Made by a program: the position numbers and the translations under genes
Source: Natronosporangium hydrolyticum
GTDB lineage: Bacteria; Actinomycetota; Actinomycetes; Mycobacteriales; Micromonosporaceae
DNA length: 64,000 bases
Direction of reading: 5' to 3'
Assembly (NCBI RefSeq): GCF_016925615.1
Contig: NZ_CP070499.1
Span: 3,100,001-3,164,000 of the forward strand
Notes under the pieces: model-generated
Seen by the model: only the letters and a program-made list of their open reading frames with translations
Databases searched by the model: none
What the model was told of the DNA's origin: nothing
Part shown: one piece after another, positions 8,559 through 18,011 of the stretch
Layout: every line of letters starts with the position of its first letter
How positions within the stretch are numbered: the stretch's first letter is position 1

Positions 8559-10073
8559 TCAGCCAGGGTAGGTGCGCGGCGTCCACACCACGATGGAGTC
8601 GTCGCCACGAGTGCTGACCTGGGTGGTGGACGAACCCACGAGCAGCAGACACCGCATGTCTACGGTCGCCGGGTCGAGTTCGGCCAGCGTGGTGACGGTG
8701 ATCGCTTCGCTCGCACGGCCGACGTCGCGCGCGACCACCACCGGCGTCTTCGGGTCGCGATGTTGCAACAGCACGTCCCGGGCGGCACCAACCTGCCACC
8801 GGCGCGCCGCCGATGCCGGATTGTAGAGCGCCAGGACCAGGTCGGCCGCGGCCGCGGCGGCCAGCCGGGCCTCGATCACCGGCCATGGTTTGAGCCGGTC
8901 GGAGAGCGACAGGACCGCGAAGTCGTGCCCGAGTGGGGCCCCGATCCGGCTGGCGGCGGCCTGCGCCGCGGTCAACCCGGGCAACACTCGCACGGGAACG
9001 TCGGCGAACCGGGGATGCGCGGTGGCCACCTCGTAGACGGCGGCGGCCATGGCGAAGACGCCCGGATCGCCGGAGGAGACCACCGCCACCCGGGCGCCGG
9101 TCAGGGCCAGTTCTAACGCCTGGGCTGCCCGGTCGGTCTCCACCTGGTTGCCGGAGGTGTGGCGTTGCTGGCCCGGGCGGACCGGCACCCGGTCGACGTA
9201 AGGGCCGTAGCCGACGAGATGCTCCGCCTCCCGCAGCGCTCGGGAGGTCTCCGGGGTGAGCCAGCGCGGCCCGGCCGGTCCCAGCCCCACCACCACCACC
9301 TCGCCCTGCGCTACCGGCGCCGGCACGGGTCGGTCGTCGCGGGCGGCGGCGCTGGTCGGGCTGGGCAGCAACGCCAGCGAGAAGTACGGCACCTCGTCGG
9401 CAGACACCTGGGCCAGCGGCGCGTACCGGGCCCGAGGTGAGGTGGCCCGCTCGACGTACCAGGTCTCGGGCAACCGGCCGGCGTCATCGAGCGCGGTGTG
9501 GACCGCGTCGAAGGTACGGCCCAGCTTGAGCACGGCGGCGGCGTCGGTGTCGGCGAGGCGCCGGGCCAACTCCTCTGCGGGCAGTGTCCCGGGCAGAACC
9601 GTGAGCACCTCGTCGCGCTCCACCAGCGGCCGGCCGAGTACGGCGGAGGCGGCGCTGACCGAGGTCACGCCGGGCACTACCTCGGCCGGGAACCGGTGCG
9701 CGAGGCGCTCGTGCAGGTACATGTAGGAGCCGTAGAACATCGGGTCCCCGGCGCAGAGCACCACCACGCTGCGCCCTGCGGTCAGGTGCCCGGCGAGCCG
9801 CTCGGCGCTGTCGTCATAGAACTGCCGGATGACGCCCTCGTAACCGGCCGGATCGTCGGTCTCCTCTGTGGTCACCGGGTACACCAGCGGCTCGTGGCGG
9901 TGGTCGTCGCGCAGCAGGCCGGCGACGATGGAGCGAGCGATAGAACGCCCATGCCGCGCGGAATAGTAGGCGACCACGTCGGCCTCGCCGATGAGCCGGG
10001 CCGCTTTGACGGTCAACAGTTCGGGGTCACCGGGGCCGACTCCGACGCCGTAGAGCGTGCCGGGCTGGGTCAT
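8559..10073 (-). CDS. cobIJ: Bifunctional CobI-CobJ: precorrin-2 C20- and precorrin-3B C17-methyltransferase
   Basis: Two SAM-dependent corrin methyltransferases are fused in 504 residues. The first (about 1-245) starts LYGVGVGPGDPELLTVKA and contains LCAGDPMFYGSY (C20 methylation of precorrin-2). The second (about 258-504) starts VVVVGLGPAGPRWLTPE and contains VVSSGDPGVFAMA and LALYNPAS (C17 methylation and ring contraction to precorrin-4). A linker of Ala/Pro/Arg joins them. CobI-CobJ fusion is common in actinobacteria. The ATG start lies one base after the cobH stop. Last gene of the cobG-cobH-cobIJ operon. Confidence 0.95.
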   Translation of the reverse strand: MTQPGTLYGVGVGPGDPELLTVKAARLIGEADVVAYYSARHGRSIARSIVAGLLRDDHRHEPLVYPVTTEETDDPAGYEGVIRQFYDDSAERLAGHLTAGRSVVVLCAGDPMFYGSYMYLHERLAHRFPAEVVPGVTSVSAASAVLGRPLVERDEVLTVLPGTLPAEELARRLADTDAAAVLKLGRTFDAVHTALDDAGRLPETWYVERATSPRARYAPLAQVSADEVPYFSLALLPSPTSAAARDDRPVPAPVAQGEVVVVGLGPAGPRWLTPETSRALREAEHLVGYGPYVDRVPVRPGQQRHTSGNQVETDRAAQALELALTGARVAVVSSGDPGVFAMAAAVYEVATAHPRFADVPVRVLPGLTAAQAAASRIGAPLGHDFAVLSLSDRLKPWPVIEARLAAAAAADLVLALYNPASAARRWQVGAARDVLLQHRDPKTPVVVARDVGRASEAITVTTLAELDPATVDMRCLLLVGSSTTQVSTRGDDSIVVWTPRTYPG

Positions 10074-10074
10074 G

Positions 10075-10704
10075 TCACTCCACCTCGCTCGCTATGCCGT
10101 TCACGGCCGCCGCCGTAACTGCGCTGCCGCCTCGCCGGCCGTGCACGACCAGGTAGGGAATGCCGGCTGGGTGGGCGGCGAGCGCCTGTTTTGACTCGGC
10201 GGCACCGATGAAGCCGACCGGGACGCCGACGACCGCCGCTGGCCGGCCGACCCCCTCATCGATCATCTCCAGCAGCCGGAACAGCGACGTGGGGGCGTTG
10301 CCGATCGCCACCACCGCGCCATCGAGGCGGTCGGTCCACAGCTGCATCGCGGCAGCGCTGCGGGTGGTGCCGAGGGTCTGGGCGAGACCGGGCACAGCCG
10401 GCTCTCGCAGGGTGCAGAGCACCTCGTTGTCGGCGGGCAGCCTGCTGCGGGTCACCCCGGCGGCCACCATCGCCGCGTCACACAGGATCGGTGCCCCAGC
10501 GACCAGGGCGGCATGCCCGGCAGCGACCACCTCGGGGTGGGCGTCGACATCGTCCACCAGGTCGACCATGCCGCAGGCGTGGATCATTCGGACCACTACC
10601 CGGGCAACGTCGCTCGGTAGCCGGGACAGGTCGGCCTCGGCGCGGATGGTGGCGAACGACCGACGGTAGATCTCGGCGCCGTCGCGGACGTACTCGTAGC
10701 TCAA
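10075..10704 (-). CDS. cobH: Precorrin-8X methylmutase CobH
   Basis: CobH moves the C11 methyl to C12, converting precorrin-8X to hydrogenobyrinic acid. The protein is 209 residues. The start is taken as the TTG at 10704, which overlaps the cobG stop (TTGA) and gives the conserved N terminus [23 protein letters not shown] carries the conserved histidine, and [13 protein letters not shown] and [13 protein letters not shown] are family hallmarks. A longer upstream frame exists but overlaps cobG without family similarity. Confidence 0.94.
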   Translation of the reverse strand: MSYEYVRDGAEIYRRSFATIRAEADLSRLPSDVARVVVRMIHACGMVDLVDDVDAHPEVVAAGHAALVAGAPILCDAAMVAAGVTRSRLPADNEVLCTLREPAVPGLAQTLGTTRSAAAMQLWTDRLDGAVVAIGNAPTSLFRLLEMIDEGVGRPAAVVGVPVGFIGAAESKQALAAHPAGIPYLVVHGRRGGSAVTAAAVNGIASEVE

Positions 10705-11939
10705 CGTGGTCTCCGTGCCTCGGCGAGCCGCTGCGGGAGCGGGCCGTGGTGCTCGCCCCCAGGGCCCGCGACACGATAGCCGGCTCCGGTGGCGACCGCC
10801 ACCGCCACCGGCCCGGCCGGGCGACCGCAGACCCGGTCGCACCCGGCCCAGTGCAGTGGTAGGTCGTCGACGCCGGATGGGCCGTGGCCCCCGGATGTGC
10901 AGCCCTCGGATGGCTCGTGGGCGGCGAGGGCGGCGAGGACGGCGGTGGCATCGGCGCGGACATCGGCGAGCGCGCTGGCGCAGCCCGGCCGACCGGTGCA
11001 GGCGGTCACCCCCACCCACGGCGACGCTGGGTCAACGATCAGTCCGGTTGCGGCCAGGTCCGCCGCCGGGGCCGCGGTGGGCACCACCACACTGCGCCAC
11101 GGAGTGGTCACCAGCTCGCCGGTCGCTGCGTGGTCGGCGATGGCGTCTGCCTGGGCGGCGGTGAGCCGACCCAGTGGCGCCATCGCCACAACGAACCCGT
11201 GCCGGTGGCCGCCGAGGCGGGGCGGGCCCGCCCGGGGCGCCGGCACCGGGTCGGCCGTGGGGCCACCGAGGGATGCCACGATCGCGGCCGGCGCCCCGGG
11301 CAGGTCCGCGACCCGCCACACGTCGCGACGGCCCGCCGCCACGGCCAGGAAGGCCCGGGCGGCCGTGACCAGCGCATCTGGCACCGAGTAGAGATCGATC
11401 CGCAGGCCCAGGTCGGCACCGGCGACCAGCAGCGCCCCGGTGCCGGCGGTCCAGCACAGGTCGGCACCGAGCCCGGTGACGTCGCCCCGGCCGTCGTCGA
11501 GGGCGATCAGGAACCGGCCGCTGAGGTGAGCGAGATCGGCATCGCCGCACACCGCCGCGTCCACCTGCCTGACTAGCCGGCGAATGTCGAGGTGCCCGGC
11601 CTGGTCGAGCCCACTGAGCGGGGAGGCGATGAGGTTGCGGACCCGTTCATGGCTGACGCTGGGTAACAGGCCGATCTCCGCCAGGTCACCGGCGAGGCGG
11701 CCGACGCCCGCCTCGTCGCTGATGCCGCGTAGCTGCAGGTTCCCGCGGGAGGTCAGCTCCAGGGTGCCGTCCGCGTCCCGCCGGGCGGCGGCGGAGAGCC
11801 GCCGGAGTTGGGCACTCGTCACCCGGCCCCCGGGGATCCGCACCCGGACCAATGCACCGTCGGCGGCCTGGTGCGCACGGAGGGCGCCCGGACAGCGGTC
11901 ACCGCCGTCACGGGGGGATGCGGAGGAGACAGCCGACAC
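10701..11939 (-). CDS. cobG: Precorrin-3B synthase CobG
   Basis: CobG is the oxygen-dependent monooxygenase that makes precorrin-3B and marks the aerobic B12 pathway. The sequence resembles nitrite/sulfite reductases: [11 protein letters not shown] in the N-terminal half, and the cluster cysteines in TACTGRPGC and [11 protein letters not shown] take the GTG at 11939 (412 residues). An ATG at 11969 would add ten residues and enter the cobN riboswitch DNA. The gene is divergent from cobN, so its own promoter must lie within or beyond the antisense of that riboswitch. Confidence 0.92.
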   Translation of the reverse strand: MSAVSSASPRDGGDRCPGALRAHQAADGALVRVRIPGGRVTSAQLRRLSAAARRDADGTLELTSRGNLQLRGISDEAGVGRLAGDLAEIGLLPSVSHERVRNLIASPLSGLDQAGHLDIRRLVRQVDAAVCGDADLAHLSGRFLIALDDGRGDVTGLGADLCWTAGTGALLVAGADLGLRIDLYSVPDALVTAARAFLAVAAGRRDVWRVADLPGAPAAIVASLGGPTADPVPAPRAGPPRLGGHRHGFVVAMAPLGRLTAAQADAIADHAATGELVTTPWRSVVVPTAAPAADLAATGLIVDPASPWVGVTACTGRPGCASALADVRADATAVLAALAAHEPSEGCTSGGHGPSGVDDLPLHWAGCDRVCGRPAGPVAVAVATGAGYRVAGPGGEHHGPLPQRLAEARRPR

Positions 11940-11950
11940 CCGTTCATCGT

Positions 11951-12118
11951 AGAGTGGGTGTCGTCGCATCCTCGCGGCGAACTGAGCATCACGCGGTCGG
12001 CAGGGAGGAACCCGGTGTGAGTCCGGGGCGGTCCCGCCACTGTCACCGGTCCGGCTTCGGTCGGGTCGGGAGCCAGACACTCCGGTCGACCGCGACCGAC
12101 GACCACGGGCGCGGACCC
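11951..12118 (+). promoter_or_regulatory. Adenosylcobalamin riboswitch upstream of cobN
   Basis: The conserved core is present: GAGGAACCCGGTGTGAGTCC at about 12005-12024, the B12-box-adjacent GGTCCCGCCACTGT at 12030-12043, and GGGAGCCAGACACTC at 12068-12082. The cobN ribosome-binding site GGAGGAG (12121-12127) lies immediately downstream, suggesting control of translation initiation by masking. Boundaries are approximate. Confidence 0.93.
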
Positions 12119-12133
12119 GGGGAGGAGTCATCC

Positions 12134-15100
12134 ATGTCCACCGCTGGTGGCGGCACGATTCTGCTTCTATCCACCTCGGACACCGACCTGCTCAGCGCCC
12201 GGGCGAGCGGCGTGGAGTTCCGGCTGGCCAACCCGGCCCGAGTCGGCGACGACCCGGCTGCGCTCGCCCCGCTGCTCGACGGCGTCGACATCGTGGTGGT
12301 ACGCATCCTCGGTGGCTACCGGATGTGGCAGCCCTGCCTCGACGCCCTGCTCGGCGGCGATCTGCCGGTGGTGGCGCTCGGCGGCGAGCAGCTGCCCGAC
12401 GCCGACCTGATGGCCCGCTCAACCGTGGCCCGGGGCATCGCCGCACAGGCCCACGCGTACCTGGCCCAGGGCGGCCCGGACAATCTGCGCGAGCTGTACG
12501 GGTTCCTCAGCGACACGCTGCTGTTGACCGGTCACGGATTCGCGCCACCGGCCGAGCAGCCCGCCTGGGGCGTACTGGCACGCGAGGCGCGGACCGTGAC
12601 CGGCCCCACCGTCGGGGTGCTCTACTACCGGGCGCACCACCTCAGCGGCAACACCGCCTTCGTCGACGCGCTCTGCACAGCGGTCGAGGACGCGGGTGGG
12701 ATCCCGCTGCCGATCTTCTGCGCCAGCCTGCGCACCCCCGACCCGGAGCTGCTGGAGACCCTGGGCACGGTCGATGCGCTGCTGGTCACGGTGCTGGCCG
12801 CCGGGGGCACCCGACCGGCGGACGCGTCGGCTGGCGGCGCCGACGATGCCTGGGATGTGGGTGCGCTGGCCGCCCTCGACGTGCCGATCCTGCAGGCGCT
12901 GGCGTTGACCAGCGACCGGGACACCTGGTCCGACAACGACGACGGCCTCAGCCCGCTCGATGCCGCTACCCAGGTGGCGGTGCCGGAGTTCGACGGCCGG
13001 CTGGTCACGGTGCCGTTCTCGTTCAAAGAGACCGACTCCGACGGGCTGCCGCGCTACGTCGCCGACCCGGAGCGGGCCCGCCGAGTGGCCGGTATCGCCG
13101 TCCGCCACGCCCGGTTGCGGCACCTCCCGCCGGCGCAACGGCGGATCGCCGTAGTGCTCTCCGCGTACCCCACCAAGCATGCCCGGGTCGGCAACGCCGT
13201 CGGGCTGGACACGCCGGCCAGCGCGGTGCTGCTGCTGCGGGCGCTGCACGAGCGCGGGTACGACGTCGGCCCGCTCGACGGCCCCGGCGCGCTGCCCGGC
13301 CTCACTCCTGGCGAGGACGACGGCGACCGGTTTATCCACGCGCTGATCGCGGCGGGCGGGCAGGATCCAGAGTGGTTGACCGAGGAGAAGCTCTCCGGCA
13401 ATCCGGTTCGGGTGCCTGCCGAGACCTACCGGCGCTGGTTCGAGGCGCTCCCGGCGGAGCTGCGGGAGTCGATGACCGAGCACTGGGGGCCGCCACCCGG
13501 CGAACTCTTCGTCGACTCCACCGGCGACGGCCCTGGCGACATCGTCCTCGCCGGCCTACGCGCCGGCAACATCCTGCTGATGATCCAGCCGCCGCGCGGA
13601 TTCGGCGAGAATCCAGTGGCGATCTACCACGATCCGGACCTGCCGCCGACCCACCACTATCTGGCCGCCTACCGGTGGCTGGACGAGGAGTTCGGTGCCC
13701 ACGCCGTGGTGCACCTGGGTAAGCACGGCTCGCTGGAGTGGTTGCCCGGCAAGAACCTCGGGCTGTCGGCCAGCTGCGGCCCGGACGCCGTCCTCGGCGA
13801 CCTGCCGTTGGTCTATCCGTTCCTGGTCAACGATCCTGGCGAGGGCGCGCAGGCCAAGCGACGGGCACACGCCACCATCGTGGACCACCTGGTGCCGCCG
13901 ATGGCCCGGGCCGAGAGCTACGGCGATATCGCCCGGCTGGAACAGCTTCTCGACGAGTACGCCAACGTGGCCACCATGGATCCGGCGAAGCTGCCGGCGA
14001 TCCGGGGGCAGATCTGGACCCTGATCCAGGCCGCCCGCCTCGACCACGACCTGGGCTTGGAGCAGCGACCCCACGACGCGGAGTTCGACGACTTCTTGCT
14101 CCACGTGGACGGCTGGCTGTGCGAGGTCAAGGACGCGCAGATCCGCGACGGCCTGCACGTGCTCGGTCAGGCGCCGGCCGGGGAGGCCCGGGTCAACTTG
14201 ACGCTGGCGATCCTGCGGGCTCGGCAGGTCTTCGGCGGTCAGGCCGGCGCGGTGCCCGGGCTGCGGGCCGCGCTCGGGCTCGACGAGGGCACCGCTGACC
14301 AGACCGCCGAGGTCGACCGGATCGAGGCGGTGGCCCGGCGGTTGGTGGCGGCGATGGAGCAGCGCGAATGGGCGCAGGCCGCGATCGACGAGGTCTGCGC
14401 CGAAGTCCTGGGTGACACCTTGTCGGGCGCCGACGACCCGCGCGGCGAACTGGTCAAGCGGGTACTCGACTTCGCCGCTTCCGAGGTCGTGCCGAGACTG
14501 GCCGGCACCGCCGGTGAGCTCGACGCGGTGCTGCACGCCCTCGACGGCGGTTACGTGCCGGCCGGGCCGAGCGGGTCGCCGTTGCGCGGCTTGGTCAACG
14601 TGTTGCCGACCGGCCGCAACTTCTACACCGTCGACCCGAAGGCCGTCCCGAGCCGGCTGGCGTGGGAGACCGGGCAGGCGATGGCGACGTCGCTGCTGGA
14701 GCGCTACCGTCGCGACACCGGCGACTGGCCCCGCTCGGTCGGGCTTTCGGCGTGGGGCACCTCGGCTATGCGCACCTCCGGCGACGACATCGCCGAGGTG
14801 TTGGCGTTGATCGGGGCCCAACCGACCTGGGACGCCGCCTCCCGGCGGGTCACCGGCTTCGAAATCATCCCGCTGGCCGACCTGGACCGCCCCCGGATCG
14901 ACGTGACCCTGCGGATCAGCGGCTTCTTCCGGGACGCGTTCCCGCATGTGGTGCTGCTGCTCGACGACGCGATCCGGGCGGTCGCGGCGCGCGACGAGCC
15001 GGACGACCAGAACTTCCTCGCCGCGCATGCTCGCGCCGCCGCCGCCGAGCACGGCGACGAGCGCCGCGCCACCACCCGGATCTTCGGCTCCAAACCAGGG

Positions 15101-15796
15101 GCGTACGGAGCCGGGTTGCTGCCGCTGATCGACAGTGGCAATTGGCGCGACGATGCCGACCTGGCCGAGGTCTACACCGTCTGGGGCGGCTTCGCCTACG
15201 GCCGGGACCTGGACGGCCGACCCGCCCGCGAGGACATGGAGTCGGCGTACCGGCGGATCGCGGTGGCGGCGAAGAACACCGACACCCGCGAGCACGACAT
15301 CGCCGACTCCGACGACTACTTCCAGTTCCACGGCGGGATGATCGCCACCGTGCGGGCGCTGACCGGGCAGGCCCCGCGGGCATACATCGGTGACAGCACC
15401 ACCCCGGACGCGACCCGCACCCGGTCGTTGACCGAGGAGACCGCGCGGGTGTTCCGGGCCCGGGTGGTCAACCCCCGCTGGATCACCGCGATGCGCCGGC
15501 ACGGTTACAAGGGCGCGTTCGAGATGGCCGCCACAGTGGACTACCTGTTCGGTTACGACGCCACCGCCGGGGTGGTAACCGACTGGATGTATGAGCAGCT
15601 CGCCACCGGCTACGTGCTGGACCCGGAGAATCAGGCGTTCCTGCGCCGGTCCAATCCGTGGGCGCTACGCGGCATCGTCGAGCGGCTCACCGAGGCGGCC
15701 GACCGGGGCCTGTGGGCTAAGCCCGACCCGGAGCTGCTAGACGCGCTGCGCCAGGCGTACCTCGAGGTCGAGGGTGACCTGGAGGAGTCGGGCTAG
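12134..15796 (+). CDS. cobN: Cobaltochelatase large subunit CobN
   Basis: CobN is the porphyrin-binding large subunit that inserts cobalt into hydrogenobyrinic acid a,c-diamide. It needs ATP and AAA+/VWA partners, here probably supplied by the fused I/D protein at 18619-20769 rather than CobS and CobT-type subunits. At 1,220 residues it has normal length. Recognisable blocks include LGKHGSLEWLPGKN (about residue 530), GRNFYTVDP (about 830) and WGTSAMRTSGDDIAE (about 875). The ATG at 12134 has GGAGGAG six bases upstream. The last 80 bp overlap the 3' end of the opposite-strand cobBA gene. Confidence 0.96.
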   Translation: MSTAGGGTILLLSTSDTDLLSARASGVEFRLANPARVGDDPAALAPLLDGVDIVVVRILGGYRMWQPCLDALLGGDLPVVALGGEQLPDADLMARSTVARGIAAQAHAYLAQGGPDNLRELYGFLSDTLLLTGHGFAPPAEQPAWGVLAREARTVTGPTVGVLYYRAHHLSGNTAFVDALCTAVEDAGGIPLPIFCASLRTPDPELLETLGTVDALLVTVLAAGGTRPADASAGGADDAWDVGALAALDVPILQALALTSDRDTWSDNDDGLSPLDAATQVAVPEFDGRLVTVPFSFKETDSDGLPRYVADPERARRVAGIAVRHARLRHLPPAQRRIAVVLSAYPTKHARVGNAVGLDTPASAVLLLRALHERGYDVGPLDGPGALPGLTPGEDDGDRFIHALIAAGGQDPEWLTEEKLSGNPVRVPAETYRRWFEALPAELRESMTEHWGPPPGELFVDSTGDGPGDIVLAGLRAGNILLMIQPPRGFGENPVAIYHDPDLPPTHHYLAAYRWLDEEFGAHAVVHLGKHGSLEWLPGKNLGLSASCGPDAVLGDLPLVYPFLVNDPGEGAQAKRRAHATIVDHLVPPMARAESYGDIARLEQLLDEYANVATMDPAKLPAIRGQIWTLIQAARLDHDLGLEQRPHDAEFDDFLLHVDGWLCEVKDAQIRDGLHVLGQAPAGEARVNLTLAILRARQVFGGQAGAVPGLRAALGLDEGTADQTAEVDRIEAVARRLVAAMEQREWAQAAIDEVCAEVLGDTLSGADDPRGELVKRVLDFAASEVVPRLAGTAGELDAVLHALDGGYVPAGPSGSPLRGLVNVLPTGRNFYTVDPKAVPSRLAWETGQAMATSLLERYRRDTGDWPRSVGLSAWGTSAMRTSGDDIAEVLALIGAQPTWDAASRRVTGFEIIPLADLDRPRIDVTLRISGFFRDAFPHVVLLLDDAIRAVAARDEPDDQNFLAAHARAAAAEHGDERRATTRIFGSKPGAYGAGLLPLIDSGNWRDDADLAEVYTVWGGFAYGRDLDGRPAREDMESAYRRIAVAAKNTDTREHDIADSDDYFQFHGGMIATVRALTGQAPRAYIGDSTTPDATRTRSLTEETARVFRARVVNPRWITAMRRHGYKGAFEMAATVDYLFGYDATAGVVTDWMYEQLATGYVLDPENQAFLRRSNPWALRGIVERLTEAADRGLWAKPDPELLDALRQAYLEVEGDLEESG

Positions 15797-18011
15797 CGAA
15801 CGCCGCCGCTTCTCCGATCACGGTCACGGCCGGCGCGTGCAGGTCATGGGCCGCCGCGACCTCGGCGATGTCGGCCAGCCGGCCGGTCAGCACCCGCTGC
15901 CGTTCGGTGCCGCCGTTCTCGACGCTGGCCGCCGGGGTCGCCGGGTCCAGGCCGTGCGCGAGTAGCGCGGCGGTGACCTCGGGCAGCGTGTGCACCGCCA
16001 TGAGCAGCACGATGGTGGTGCCGGCAGCGGCCACCCCGGCCCAGTCGACGGTGCTGCCCGGGTCGCCCGGCGGCAGGTGCGCGGAGACCACCGTGAATCC
16101 CTGAGTCAACCCGCGGTGGGTGACCGGCACCCCGGCCAGCTCGGGGACCGCGATGGCGCTGGAGACGCCGGGCACCACCTCGACCGGCACGCCGGCGGCC
16201 CGGCAGGCTTGCACCTCCTCCATGCCGCGGCCGAAGACGAAGGGGTCGCCGCCTTTGAACCGCACCACCCGATGGCCGGCGCGGGCCTCGGCGATCAGGA
16301 TCTCGTTGATCCGCTCCTGCGGGACGAACGCGCCGCGCGGCTGCTTCGACACGTCCACCACCCGCACCTCCGGCCGCAGCGTCGCCAGCAGCGAGTGGGG
16401 CACGAGCCGGTCGGCGACCACCACATCGGCCTCGGCGAGCCGCTCCCGGCCCCGGGCCGTCACCAGACCAGGATCCCCGGGGCCGGCACCGACCAGCGTG
16501 ACCAGACCGAGCTCAGCCGTGTCGGCCGAGGGGCGGGGCCCGGGCGCCGCGCCCGGATTGCCGGGCCTGCGGGCCGGGGCCGGCCCGGTCGGTACGCCGG
16601 GGCGGGCGAGGCTCTCCCCGGTGGCGTGCCCATGGGCGGCGACCGCGAATCCGCCGGCCAGCGCCGGGTAGCCGGCCCAGTGCACGTGGAGGTAGGAGGC
16701 GTGCACGGAACCGGCCACCACCCCATCCGCAGTGGGCACAGCGGTGCCGTGGGCAGCGGACGGCCGGGGCAGGAACCGCCAGGCCGGCGCCTGCTCGGAC
16801 ACCGGCTCCACTTGCGTGCGGTGGAACTCGTGCCCGGTTACCGGGTCGTCGGCGGCAGCGAGCAGGCTGGCGGAGGCGGCGCGGGCCTCCCGGTAGCCGA
16901 GCGTCAGTTGGTCGGTCATCTGGGCACGCACGTCGAGCACCCCGGCCATCGCCGCACCGTCGAGGTCGCGGGCGAGGTAGAGCAGGCCGGCGCACTCCGC
17001 CACTACCGGCAGGCCGCCCGCTACCGCGTCGGCCACCGCGCGGCGCAGCGGCGCATTCTCCGACAGACCTTCCGCGTACACCTCGGGGAAGCCGCCGCCG
17101 AGGTATAGCCCGGCGGCACCGTCGGGCAGCCCCGGGTCGTGCAGCGGGTCGACCGGGGCGAGCCGGAGTCCGGCCGCGGTCAGCAGCTCGTCGGTCTCGG
17201 CGTACCGGAAGGTGAACGCCGACCCGGCCGCGACCGCCACGGTCGCGTCGGCGGTGAGCCCGCCCAGTTCGGCGGTCGGGTCCCAGGCCGGTCCGGACAT
17301 GTCCGGTGCGCGACGCGCCACGGCGAGAACCGCGTCCAGGTCGACCCCGGCGGCGACGTGACCGGCGAGCGCATCGACCGCACGTCGAGCAGCGACCGCC
17401 CGCTCGGCGGCGGGGATCAGCCCGAGGTGCCGGCTGGGGGTGTCTAGCTCCGGGTTCCGGCGCAGCGCCCCGAGCACCGGCACGCCGATCGCGCCGACCG
17501 CCTCCCGGATCTCCGCTTCGTGGGTGGGCGAGCCGACCTTGTTCAGGATGATCCCGGCGAGCGTGAGCTGCGGGTCGACGGTGGCGAAGCCGTGCACCAG
17601 CGCGGCCACGCTGCGGGAGGTGCCGGAGACGTCGATCACCAGCAGCACCGGGGTCTGGGTCAGCCGGGCGACATGCGCGGTGGAGGCGAAGCCGGCCCGG
17701 CCGACCGCGCCGTCGAGCAGGCCCATCACCCCCTCGACGACCGCGATGTCCGCGGCGCCACCGACCGTGGCGCCGTGCCGCAGCAACGGCAGGATCCGCT
17801 GCTCGCCCTGCAGGAAGGGGTCCAGGTTGCGGCCGCGGCGACCGGTCGCCAACTCGTGGTAGCCCGGGTCGATGTAGTCGGGGCCGACCTTGTGGCCGCT
17901 GACCGTCAGACCCCGCTGCCGCAGCGCCGCCATCAGGCCGGTGGCGACGGTGGTCTTGCCTTGGCCGGAGGCGGGCGCGGCGATCAGCACCCGCGGCGGG
18001 ATGCTCACCAT
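15717..18011 (-). CDS. cobBA: CobB-CobA fusion: cobyrinate a,c-diamide synthase plus uroporphyrinogen-III C-methyltransferase
   Basis: Two B12 enzymes are joined in 764 residues. The N-terminal part (about 1-470) is CobB/CbiA, an ATP- and glutamine-dependent amidase. It has a P-loop-like APASGQGKTT, GPDYIDPGYH, and a class-I glutamine amidotransferase domain with the nucleophile in VVAECAGLLYLARDL. After a Pro/Gly/Ala linker, about 500-740 is CobA (SUMT), making precorrin-2: LVGAGPGDPGLVTARG, DRLVPHSLL, FKGGDPFVFGRG. The fusion joins the first committed step to a late one. The start (ATG 18011 or GTG 18008) overlaps the cobO stop. The last 80 bp overlap cobN on the other strand. Confidence 0.94.
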   Translation of the reverse strand: MVSIPPRVLIAAPASGQGKTTVATGLMAALRQRGLTVSGHKVGPDYIDPGYHELATGRRGRNLDPFLQGEQRILPLLRHGATVGGAADIAVVEGVMGLLDGAVGRAGFASTAHVARLTQTPVLLVIDVSGTSRSVAALVHGFATVDPQLTLAGIILNKVGSPTHEAEIREAVGAIGVPVLGALRRNPELDTPSRHLGLIPAAERAVAARRAVDALAGHVAAGVDLDAVLAVARRAPDMSGPAWDPTAELGGLTADATVAVAAGSAFTFRYAETDELLTAAGLRLAPVDPLHDPGLPDGAAGLYLGGGFPEVYAEGLSENAPLRRAVADAVAGGLPVVAECAGLLYLARDLDGAAMAGVLDVRAQMTDQLTLGYREARAASASLLAAADDPVTGHEFHRTQVEPVSEQAPAWRFLPRPSAAHGTAVPTADGVVAGSVHASYLHVHWAGYPALAGGFAVAAHGHATGESLARPGVPTGPAPARRPGNPGAAPGPRPSADTAELGLVTLVGAGPGDPGLVTARGRERLAEADVVVADRLVPHSLLATLRPEVRVVDVSKQPRGAFVPQERINEILIAEARAGHRVVRFKGGDPFVFGRGMEEVQACRAAGVPVEVVPGVSSAIAVPELAGVPVTHRGLTQGFTVVSAHLPPGDPGSTVDWAGVAAAGTTIVLLMAVHTLPEVTAALLAHGLDPATPAASVENGGTERQRVLTGRLADIAEVAAAHDLHAPAVTVIGEAAAFASPTPPGHPRPRGTPGAARLAAPGRA

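Noticed and set aside
13556-15502. Long open frame (648 codons) antisense to cobN
   Set aside because: It lacks any family motif and is explained by high GC with third-position bias on the opposite strand. The same applies to long antisense frames over fdhA (1826-3121), typA (33634-35082) and the sulfatase-like gene (44779-46152).
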